A stretch of DNA of 10,332 bases from Desulfobulbaceae bacterium UBA5173 (lineage in GTDB: Bacteria > Desulfobacterota > Desulfobulbia > Desulfobulbales > Desulfobulbaceae). The stretch spans positions 8,450 to 18,781 of the forward strand of contig DHWV01000113.1 of NCBI GenBank assembly GCA_002413355.1. The letters are read 5' to 3'. The notes below the pieces were generated by a model that ran no database searches, had not been told where the DNA came from, and saw nothing but the letters and a program-made list of their open reading frames with translations. Positions within the stretch are counted from its first letter, which is position 1, and every line of letters begins with the position of its first letter. Positions 1 to 5,016 of the stretch are shown here, in pieces. The position numbers were made by a program, and so were the translations under genes.

Positions 1-2
1 TG

Positions 3-745
3 AAAACGGTCAAGGAAATTTTGCGTGATTTTGGTCGGCCTCCAAAATTGAGCCGTGCTGACCAGCTATTGCTAACGCTGATGTATTGGCGCGAATACCG
101 CACCGAATTTCACATTGCTCTTGCCTATGGCATGAGCGAATCTGCCGTGTGGCGGGCGATTCAAAAGATTGAGAATGCGCTCATCAAGTCTGAACAGTTT
201 CATCTGCCCGGCAGAAAGTGTCTTCATTCAGGCGGCATGGAGCTGGAAATTATCGTGGTTGATGCCACAGAACAGCCAGTTGAACGCCCCCAAAAAACAG
301 CGGGGGCATTATAGCGGCAAAAAAAAAGTGTCACACGCAAAAAGCTCAAGTGATTGCAGAAATGACTACAGGAAATATCCTTTCAGTCACTTTTTGCGTC
401 GGCAGAAAACATGATTTTCAGCTTTTCAAAGAAACTGGCTTTAGCCTGCCGCCGCATGTTCTGTTGCTGGCTGTGGCTGATGCCGGGTATCAGGGTGTGG
501 CTAAAATTCACCCCAACAGCCAGACACCGGCCAAGAAAACCAAGCTCCATCCGCTGAACAAAGAACAAAAAGTCAGCAACCAGACTTTGTCTCGGAAACG
601 CATCCTGATTGAACATATCTTCCGCAGACTCAAAGTGTTCCGCATTTTGAACGAACGATATCGCAAGAGAAGAAAGCGTTTCGGGCTTCGCTTCAGTTTA
701 ATCGCCGCCGTCTATAACATGGAGTTAAAAATTGTTGGCAAATAA
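3..745 (+). pseudogene. IS5-family DDE transposase, frame broken twice
   Basis: The start lies outside the window: the frame is already open at position 3, ahead of the TTG at 21. The N-terminal part reads GRPPKLSRADQLLLTLMYWR and then a helix-turn-helix (YGMSESAVWRAI), typical of the HTH_Tnp_4 plus DDE_Tnp_4 type. The DDE residues are D at 261-263 (VVDATE), D at 479-481 (ADAGYQG) and E at 611-613 (IEHIFRRLK). The frame changes by net +1 (or -2) at A6 (292-297), between VERPQK and QRGHYSGKKK. It changes by net +1 again at A9 (319-327), between SGKKK and KCHTQKAQVIAE. Each reading frame is otherwise clean across the joins. Either the gene is decaying or it relies on slippage at the A-runs; two breaks favour decay. 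The product could only be made with both corrections. Confidence 0.85.
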
Positions 746-760
746 CTTATGCAAGAGGTC
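741..760 (+). repeat. Putative right terminal repeat of the IS5-family element
   Basis: The last 20 bases of the element directly follow and overlap the transposase stop codon. They end GCAAGAGGTC, which read inward is GACCTCTTGCAT. This resembles IS5-family ends as I remember them. The matching left end lies outside the window, so this is an inference from position and composition. Confidence 0.5.
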
Positions 761-793
761 TAATATAGTCATTTTATATTGCCTTAGCTATAT
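761..793 (-). repeat. Remnant IS630-type element end (33 bp)
   Basis: Read on the minus strand from 793 to 761, this stretch matches 9958-9990 (plus strand) at 28 of 33 positions. All five differences are transitions. The right-hand copy lies just upstream of an IS630-family transposase start, so this one is probably the end of a second IS630-type element whose body lay to the left. Similarity stops at 761, where the IS5-family element begins, so the IS5 element probably inserted into the IS630 end. The two copies are too diverged to be a fresh duplication. Confidence 0.65.
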
Positions 794-840
794 TGCCCTG
801 CCGTTCTGGGAACAGCGTGGAATCTCCCGCCAACAGCCTG

Positions 841-884
841 AAACAAAAGCAGCCGCGCCCTGCTGAGAGGAGACGCGGCTGCTT
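841..884 (-). terminator. Intrinsic terminator of the tauE-TIGR02186 operon
   Basis: A perfect 11-bp GC-rich stem (847-857 with 874-884) encloses a 16-nt loop. On the minus strand it is followed by TTTTGTTT (841-848). It lies 24 bases past the stop codon of the TIGR02186 gene. Confidence 0.85.
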
Positions 885-907
885 CATGCCAACAGGACGG
901 AATCAGA

Positions 908-1669
908 TCAGTGCGAACCGCCGCCCTTCTTGAAGATCATGCCGACACCGAATCCGGCGGCAATCGCCACCAAAATGGAGAGGATGCCGTACATGGCGCG
1001 GTTGTCCGACGACATTTTGGATAGCTGCGCGACCACACCGGTCAGCTCCACAGTGATGGCCGCCTCGGAACGGCCTGTCACATGCCCGTCTTTAGCGGTG
1101 ATGGTCTCCACCTTGTAGGTGCCGGGCGGAGCTTGGAACGGCCAAGCCAGCGTGAGCTGATAGCTGCCGTCCGCATTGACCTTCACCGCCCCTTCCTGAA
1201 CAGCGTAGAGCTTTTCCTTCTTCTTAAAATCAAGGAACTGGGCAAACCAGTCGCCCGCAGGCATGGCTCCCTTTTCCGCCGTGATCTCCGCCTTCTTCTG
1301 AAGTGCGGTAAAGCCTAAACTCTCGGCCTCGCGCTCTGCTTGGGCCGCAACTTTGTCAACCGGGCCGGACGAAGCGAGCAGATAGGTGCTGGGCAGGTTC
1401 TTGAACACCAGCGTGCCGAGCTTCATCCAGAAGATGCCCGCCGCTTTGCCCTTGTATTTCAGATGAAACTCTTTCTGCTCAGAGGGCGTGACCTTGATCA
1501 TCACATCCTCGCCCGGAGCAGCCTGGCCTTTAATCTCCACCGGCACGCCGTGGTAGAAGAGCGTGATCGGGATGTCCGAAGGAGAGACCTGCGTAGTGGC
1601 CGCTGCGCCGCTCTGCGCGGAAAGGGCCAACGCCGCTACGGCCAGAATGAATGCGTTCATACTCTTCAT
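908..1669 (-). CDS. TIGR02186 family membrane-anchored protein
   Basis: This 253-aa protein has an N-terminal signal peptide (residues 1 to about 24, AAA-rich near the end), a periplasmic beta-rich middle, and one C-terminal membrane helix at about 228-246, with a short KKGGGSH tail. This layout and the opening IPITLFYHGVPVEIKG match the TIGR02186 / Alph_Pro_TM family (assignment from memory). Members of that family sit beside TauE/SafE permeases. The biochemical role is not established; a periplasmic partner of the exporter is the natural inference. The start codon is 2 bp past the stop of the exporter gene, and its Shine-Dalgarno (GGAGGA) lies inside the last exporter codons, so translation is probably coupled. 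A strong terminator follows. Alternative: a general envelope protein with no transport role. Confidence 0.85.
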   Translation of the reverse strand: MKSMNAFILAVAALALSAQSGAAATTQVSPSDIPITLFYHGVPVEIKGQAAPGEDVMIKVTPSEQKEFHLKYKGKAAGIFWMKLGTLVFKNLPSTYLLASSGPVDKVAAQAEREAESLGFTALQKKAEITAEKGAMPAGDWFAQFLDFKKKEKLYAVQEGAVKVNADGSYQLTLAWPFQAPPGTYKVETITAKDGHVTGRSEAAITVELTGVVAQLSKMSSDNRAMYGILSILVAIAAGFGVGMIFKKGGGSH

Positions 1670-1671
1670 GT

Positions 1672-2595
1672 TCAGTGTCCTCCGGCGTAGGAAAGCAGGT
1701 TGGCAGGCTGGAGAACAAGGTCAAACACCAGCTTGACGGTCACGGCCAGCACAATGACCGAAAGCAGAATCTTGAGCTGGTCGCCGTGCAGCTTGCGGCC
1801 TAAGATCGCGCCGATCTGTGCGCCAAAGACCGAGCCGATCAGGAGCAGCAGGGCGAGCAGGAAATCAACAGTGCGGTTGTAGTAGGCTTGGAGAAAGGTG
1901 ACTTCGATGCAGGTGAAAAGGATCTGGAACAGGCTGGTACCCACCACCACGTGCATGGGGATACGGAGCATGTAGATCATCACCGGCACCATCAGGAAGC
2001 CGCCACCCACGCCCATGATCGCGGCAAGCAGGCCGACTAACGCGCCAAGAGCGCAGGGCACCAGAGCAGAGAAGGACACGCCGGACTTCTCAAAATGGGT
2101 TTGCAGCGGCAGCGAGGTGATCAAGCTCTTCTTCGTGCCGTTCTGCGCCGCAGCGGGCTTGGCTGCCCCGCTTTTGGCCTTGCGCAGCGCGCTCAGGCTC
2201 TCAACAAACATGAAGGAGCCGACGATGCCGAGCATGACCACGTAAGTGATCTTGATCAGGAAGTCTGCGCCGCCTGTGGCGGTGAGTGCCTTGATGATCT
2301 TCACACCGACTGCGCCGCCCAGGAAGCTGCCGATGAGCAGGTAGATGCCCATCTTGTAGTCCACATTGCCCAGCCGCCAGTGGGTGTACATGCCGGAAGT
2401 GGAGGCGGCCACGATCTGGTTTGCGTCCGTACCGGCAGCAATGGTGGGCGGAATGCCGATCATCATCAGCAGAGGGGTCATGAGCCAGCCGCCCCCCACG
2501 CCGAAGAGGCCGGACAGCAGCCCGACCACAAGTCCTATGCCCGACACCAGCAGAAAGTTCACGCTGGTGAGGGCGATGGGCAGATACATGTGCAT
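1672..2595 (-). CDS. TauE/SafE family sulfite/anion exporter
   Basis: This 307-aa polytopic inner-membrane protein has the two-fold TauE/SafE repeat. The first half carries LLSGLFGVGGGWLMTPLL (GVGGG at 32-36) and the second LLAAIMGVGGGFLMVPVM (GVGGG at 195-199). A soluble loop rich in K, A and Q (about 138-170) joins them. About eight hydrophobic segments are visible. Characterised family members export sulfite or sulfoacetate or import related organic acids; the substrate cannot be read from sequence. The pairing with TIGR02186 and the sulfur-assimilation gene metY in the same block suggest a sulfur oxyanion. The start is supported by GAGGAGAG upstream of the ATG; an in-frame ATG two codons later is a minor alternative. 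It is the first gene of a two-gene operon. Confidence 0.9.
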   Translation of the reverse strand: MHMYLPIALTSVNFLLVSGIGLVVGLLSGLFGVGGGWLMTPLLMMIGIPPTIAAGTDANQIVAASTSGMYTHWRLGNVDYKMGIYLLIGSFLGGAVGVKIIKALTATGGADFLIKITYVVMLGIVGSFMFVESLSALRKAKSGAAKPAAAQNGTKKSLITSLPLQTHFEKSGVSFSALVPCALGALVGLLAAIMGVGGGFLMVPVMIYMLRIPMHVVVGTSLFQILFTCIEVTFLQAYYNRTVDFLLALLLLIGSVFGAQIGAILGRKLHGDQLKILLSVIVLAVTVKLVFDLVLQPANLLSYAGGH

Positions 2596-2654
2596 CTTCT
2601 TCTCTCCTCAGATTAAAAGTAACAAGTTGAATTGGTTTGTATTGTCATGGAATT

Positions 2655-2697
2655 CACTGCGGACTAAACAGCACAGAAGGGCATTGTGCCCGCAGTG
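2655..2697 (-). other. Stem-loop in the leader of the exporter gene
   Basis: An 8-bp inverted repeat (CACTGCGG 2655-2662, CCGCAGTG 2690-2697) lies 60-100 bases ahead of the exporter start. A second small hairpin (GGGCA 2679-2683, TGCCC 2687-2691) shares two bases with its right arm, so the two structures are mutually exclusive. It may be an operator or a leader RNA fold. No known riboswitch was recognised. Confidence 0.3.
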
Positions 2698-2759
2698 GCA
2701 GTCGGTTTTATTTACTCAATTCTCTGACGGAAGCAAAGAGGAAAACATCAGCCTGCGCA

Positions 2760-2792
2760 CATTATTTCAGCAGGGGAGCCACTGAAATAATG
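2760..2792. repeat. Perfect inverted repeat between small ORF and exporter
   Basis: An 11-bp perfect stem (CATTATTTCAG at 2760-2770 with 2782-2792) encloses an 11-nt loop. It is AT-rich and has no following T-run on either strand, so it is not a typical intrinsic terminator. It lies about 80 bases past the stop of the small minus-strand gene and could be a weak terminator, an RNA-stabilising hairpin or a protein-binding palindrome. Confidence 0.5.
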
Positions 2793-2870
2793 CGGTCAGC
2801 AGAAACATGGTGTGTTCTTGAAGCCCTGCGGGAAAAAGGGCGGCTGGAAGTTGAACTGCGCAGGCTGGTG

Positions 2871-3053
2871 TCAGGCGGCGGAATGCAGTGTGCAAAGGCA
2901 GTGTTCCTGACTGGCGGAGCAGGCGCAGAACATGCTGTTCTCAGCCTCTTTTGTGCCGAGCAGGGCCAGCGCAGTTTCCTGCTCATTCTCTTCAGCAAAG
3001 GCGGCGGCGGAAAAGGTCTCTTCGATCAGGCGAAGCGTGCAGGCGAGTTTCAT
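2871..3053 (-). CDS. Small Cys-rich protein with CxC-x6-CxC tail
   Basis: This 60-aa ORF is of unknown function. It is supported by a strong Shine-Dalgarno (AGAGGAG, 8 nt before the ATG) and a near-perfect sigma-54 promoter about 60 bases upstream. Residues 1-32 look like an acidic amphipathic helix with a FSAAAFAEENEQETAL stretch. I believe similar AAAFAE segments occur in short deltaproteobacterial proteins, but this is from memory. The tail (43-54) reads CACSASQEHCLC, i.e. two CxC pairs six residues apart, plus H51 and H57, which could bind a metal or be redox active. There is no signal peptide or membrane helix. Longer overlapping frames in this stretch lack ribosome sites and read like shadows. 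It is the only gene here with this type of promoter, so it may respond to a specific activator. Confidence 0.6.
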   Translation of the reverse strand: MKLACTLRLIEETFSAAAFAEENEQETALALLGTKEAENSMFCACSASQEHCLCTLHSAA

Positions 3054-3109
3054 GATCTATCTCCTCTGTATGTGGTCGAAGCTGGAAGTTCCGAGTGTGC
3101 TACATTTAA

Positions 3110-3125
3110 TGCAAGGCTTGTGCCA
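3110..3125 (-). promoter_or_regulatory. Sigma-54 (-24/-12) promoter of the small gene
   Basis: On the minus strand the sequence reads TGGCACAAGCCTTGCA. This matches the consensus TGGCACG-N4-TTGCW at every core position, with the exact GG-to-GC spacing. Transcription would start near 3099, leaving a leader of about 46 bases with the AGAGGAG ribosome site of the 60-aa ORF. Sigma-54 promoters need an upstream activator; candidate sites are listed at 3203-3285. Confidence 0.75.
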
Positions 3126-3202
3126 CCTGGGGAACTATCTGCAATGCACTGATATAGCGTGACAAGCGCGCAGAAAGACCGCTTTGAGCAGCCGTATATA
3201 GC

Positions 3203-3285
3203 TGAAGCAGCCTTGATGATTAAGAGCCTGTAAATTTTAATGCTTTCATTGAAGCAGCACTACAAGCAATGAAAACGCTGCTTCA
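3203..3285. promoter_or_regulatory. Repeated TGAAGCAGC sites, possible activator binding region
   Basis: TGAAGCAGC occurs directly at 3203-3211 and 3250-3258 and inverted (GCTGCTTCA) at 3277-3285. A variant (TTGAGCAGC) is at 3184-3192. The 3250/3277 pair forms a 9-bp dyad about 169 bp upstream of the predicted sigma-54 start, within the usual range for activator sites. A second inverted pair (TTTCATTG 3244-3251, CAATGAAA 3267-3274) is interleaved with it, so as RNA the two stems would be mutually exclusive. Binding by an activator is an inference. Confidence 0.45.
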
Positions 3286-3392
3286 GTTCCTTGCCGCCTT
3301 TTCTTGAGCCGCAAAACCGAACGAGAATAAGGCGAGGCGGACATGTGGGGTTCGTTCCGCTCACCCGCAACCTACGAGCTGACAAACAGCAG

Positions 3393-3461
3393 AGGTTTTG
3401 CCTATCAAAAGGCGTAGGTTTTGCCTATCAAACAGCATAGGTTTTGCGAATCAAAATGGCT
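3393..3461 (+). repeat. Three 23-bp tandem direct repeats
   Basis: Units at 3393-3415, 3416-3438 and 3439-3461 share the core AGGTTTTGCSWATCAAA, with only the last 6 bases variable. Units 1 and 2 are identical over the core; unit 3 has GCGA in place of GCCT. A partial match (GACAAACAGCA) precedes unit 1. The third unit runs into the hairpin at 3444-3500, whose right arm carries the core inverted. The two-turn spacing suits a protein bound on one helix face. Iterons, an operator array or the multiple terminal repeats of an IS21-type end are all possible; no replication or IS21 genes are seen. Confidence 0.8.
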
Positions 3462-3500
3462 CCATTTCACATTCCAAAATGGAGCCATTTTGATTCGCAA
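3444..3500. repeat. Perfect 24-bp inverted repeat, 9-nt loop
   Basis: The left arm 3444-3467 and right arm 3477-3500 are exactly complementary over 24 bp around a 9-nt loop. The arms begin TTGCGAATCAAAATGGCTCC. It lies about 75 bases before the HU-like gene and contains the third direct-repeat core. There is no adjacent T-run, so it is not a standard terminator. A perfect arm of this length is not expected by chance; it could be a binding palindrome, a structured RNA or a mobile-element end. Confidence 0.9.
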
Positions 3501-3505
3501 GAAAT

Positions 3506-3534
3506 TTGCATTTGCCAAAGTGGGCATTTATCTC
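3506..3534 (+). promoter_or_regulatory. Weak candidate sigma-70 promoter for the HU-like gene
   Basis: TTGCAT (3506-3511) and TATCTC (3529-3534) are separated by 17 bases, directly downstream of the long hairpin. The -10 match is poor. Position ahead of a consensus AGGAGG ribosome site (3563-3568) is the main support. Confidence 0.25.
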
Positions 3535-3574
3535 TTTTTACGAAGAATAATCTTTTCTTGTCAGGAGGTCAGCC

Positions 3575-3910
3575 ATGCCGGTCGCATACTATGTCAGAGA
3601 GAACAAACTCACCACGCCCCCTTCCTACAGCTGTCAGACAAGTGCGGAAGACACGCTTGGCTATGATGAGATCGCGGAACTTATTCATACGCTGAATCCG
3701 TCAATCACCGCTGCGCAGGCCAAGACGGTTTTGCAGAACTTCCAGCAGGTTGTCACGGAGCAGGTTGCCGACGGCAAGTTCGTCAAGCTGGAGAACTTTG
3801 TCTCCTTCATGCCAAAGGGCAGGACAACGAGTTGGCCCGCAGCAAGCGTGAATATCTGCGGGAATGGGTGGAGGCGGTCAACAATCATGGCGGCTTCGGG
3901 GTCTGGCTGA
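3575..3910 (+). CDS. Truncated HU-like DNA-binding protein
   Basis: The 111-aa frame has an excellent AGGAGG site 6 nt before the ATG. Residues 29-80 (GYDEIAELIHTLNPSITAAQ through KLENFVSFMP) resemble the N-terminal half of HU-like proteins with the extended HU_DNA-bd type domain: helix-helix dimer core, then the start of the DNA-binding beta arm. Relatives continue for roughly another 100 residues or more. Here the frame enters unrelated sequence after about residue 80 (near 3815) and ends with a low-quality tail (TSWPAAS...). The downstream DNA in another frame reads as a different protein (see 3811-3957), so a deletion probably fused two gene ends. The short product lacks the beta arm and may be non-functional. 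Confidence 0.6.
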   Translation: MPVAYYVRENKLTTPPSYSCQTSAEDTLGYDEIAELIHTLNPSITAAQAKTVLQNFQQVVTEQVADGKFVKLENFVSFMPKGRTTSWPAASVNICGNGWRRSTIMAASGSG

Positions 3911-3957
3911 CATCCGGCGGCAGGTCTCTGGCTTGCTATTTTTTGCGGCAGTGTTAA
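3811..3957 (+). pseudogene. C-terminal scrap resembling a restriction endonuclease subunit
   Basis: In the frame +2 to the HU-like gene the DNA reads AKGQDNELARSKREYLREWV, then EAVNNHGGFGVW, to a stop at 3955-3957. The EWVEAVNNHGGFG pattern is what I recall from the C-terminus of type III / BPTD_3080-like restriction endonuclease subunits. The assignment is from memory, without a search. There is no start codon or ribosome site in this frame, and the last residues (after FGVW) depart from the pattern. It looks like a remnant left after deletion of most of a restriction gene, and it overlaps the tail of the truncated HU-like ORF. Confidence 0.4.
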
Positions 3958-4021
3958 GATGACCGGAACCTTTGCCCTTGCAAAGACTTTCTTTTCAACC
4001 AGATGCAGAAAGGAGATGGCT

Positions 4022-4879
4022 ATGAGCGGACGGCTGATCGGCCAAGCGGAAGTTATCGCTTTGGCAACGGATGGATCTTCCTACTCGGACGGAGCGGTGC
4101 AGGAGGCTATTTTTTTAGCCCAGAGCTGCGGAGCGAAAATTGTGGCACTGCATGTCATGCCCATTGATCAGGAATCAATGATGGAGGCGTATGCCTTGCC
4201 TGATGCTATGCACGAAAAGATCAGCAGTCACTTGAATAAAATCATCAAGATGGCGAAGGATGCGGATGTGGCCTGCGAGGCTATTTTTGAGGAATCGTAC
4301 CAGCCAGACAAGGCGATTGTCGAATTGGCCCGCCAGCATAAGGCGGATATTCTGATTATGGGCCGACATGGCCGGGCTGGACTACTCAAGCTGCTGGTGG
4401 GCAGCATGACCGCCAAAGTGATTGGCCACGGTTTTCCGAGGGTGCTGGTCGTACCTAAAGACTACGCCAACAGCGGTGAACGGATCCTGGTGGCCGTGGA
4501 TGGCTCTGAAGCCAGCAACATGGCGGCGGAAGAAGCGGTCGGCATGGGCGTGCATTGCTCCAATCTGAAAGAAGTCTCCGTAGTCTCTGTGGTTTCATCC
4601 GAGGAGGGGCTGGCCAACGCCCGGGAGCTGACCGCCGCTGTCTGCAAAAAAGGGTTTGAGGCAGCACCGCATGTGGCCTTTCATCCGCTCGCTCTTCTTG
4701 GCAAACATGCGCCGGAAGTAATTGCAGCTACGGCACGGGAACGCAACGTGGACATGATTCTGGTCGGAGGTCACGGCAAAGGCTTGAGCAAACTGCTCAT
4801 GGGGCATGTCACCGAAAAGGTTATTGGCAAGGCGCATTGTGCCGTGCTGGTTCTGGAAAAGCGGAAAGAGGGGGAGTAA
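4022..4879 (+). CDS. Tandem-domain universal stress protein (UspA family)
   Basis: This 285-aa cytoplasmic protein has two Usp domains (about 9-146 and 154-281). Domain 1 opens with VIALATDGS and carries a complete ATP-binding motif G-x2-G-x9-G-S (G114, G117, G127, S128). Domain 2 opens with ILVAVDGS. Its motif is one residue short (G249, G252, then eight residues to G261) and has H262 where S/T is usual, so nucleotide binding there may differ or be lost. The start at 4022 places AAGGAG (4010-4015) 6 nt upstream. The frame is open upstream to 3959, but the in-frame ATG at 4016 directly abuts the ribosome site. Tandem Usp proteins respond to stress and energy state; the exact role is unknown. 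It stands alone, ending in a hairpin. Confidence 0.9.
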   Translation: MSGRLIGQAEVIALATDGSSYSDGAVQEAIFLAQSCGAKIVALHVMPIDQESMMEAYALPDAMHEKISSHLNKIIKMAKDADVACEAIFEESYQPDKAIVELARQHKADILIMGRHGRAGLLKLLVGSMTAKVIGHGFPRVLVVPKDYANSGERILVAVDGSEASNMAAEEAVGMGVHCSNLKEVSVVSVVSSEEGLANARELTAAVCKKGFEAAPHVAFHPLALLGKHAPEVIAATARERNVDMILVGGHGKGLSKLLMGHVTEKVIGKAHCAVLVLEKRKEGE

Positions 4880-4894
4880 ATCCTGCCCTGACGA

Positions 4895-4920
4895 ACAGCC
4901 CGGAAGCAAATCCGGGCTGT
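4895..4920. terminator. Hairpin between convergent uspA and serA
   Basis: A perfect 10-bp GC-rich stem (4895-4904 with 4911-4920) has a 6-nt loop. It lies 15 bases past the uspA stop and about 100 bases past the serA stop on the other strand. T-runs are lacking on both sides, so it may be a weak or Rho-assisted bidirectional terminator. Confidence 0.5.
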
Positions 4921-5016
4921 CACCATCATGTTTGAACTACGCTGGATTGCTGCGGAGCCAGTTTAGCACGCGGCCTGATATTTTGGCGCGGTTGAAGGAG
5001 ATTCCATCTGTGTTGC

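Larger units (their letters stand above)
1..760 (+). mobile_element. IS5-family insertion sequence, 3' part
   Basis: This is the right-hand part of an IS5-family element that begins outside the window. It consists of a DDE transposase reading frame (broken, see separate entry) followed at once by a terminal sequence ending GCAAGAGGTC at 760. The transposase stop codon lies inside the terminal sequence, as is usual in compact insertion sequences. The junction at 760/761 is inferred because similarity to a second element's end (761-793) starts there. The adjacent TAA could be the small target duplication. The left end is not visible, so the element's length and terminal inverted repeat cannot be checked. 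Confidence 0.8.
3054..3574. other. Long intergenic region, regulatory and repeat-rich
   Basis: This 521-base stretch separates the divergent small gene and HU-like gene. Going right it holds the sigma-54 promoter, repeated GAAGCAGC sites, about 100 bases (3290-3390) in which I see nothing convincing, three 23-bp direct repeats, a long hairpin, and a possible promoter plus a consensus Shine-Dalgarno for the HU-like gene. The overlapping short ORFs have no ribosome sites or recognisable products. Confidence 0.6.

Noticed and set aside
2095..2616. Plus-strand 173-aa ORF over the exporter gene
   Set aside because: It is His- and Gln-rich and antisense to a clear TauE/SafE gene, which is typical shadow coding in GC-rich DNA.
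2637..3152. Plus-strand 171-aa ORF opposite the small Cys-rich gene
   Set aside because: It has no ribosome site and no recognisable motif. It lies antisense to a gene that has a matching promoter and Shine-Dalgarno, so it reads as a shadow.
3393..3461. CRISPR array
   Set aside because: The units are contiguous with only about 6 variable bases between cores, there are no spacers of normal length, and no cas genes are present.
3900..3925. Second sigma-54-like site (TGGCTGACATCCGGC) before uspA
   Set aside because: The spacing is right, but the -12 element lacks the TT of TTGC and the -24 element is imperfect, so it is too weak to support.
3959..4021. N-terminal extension of UspA
   Set aside because: The ribosome site AAGGAG at 4010-4015 fits only the start at 4022, where the Usp domain begins.
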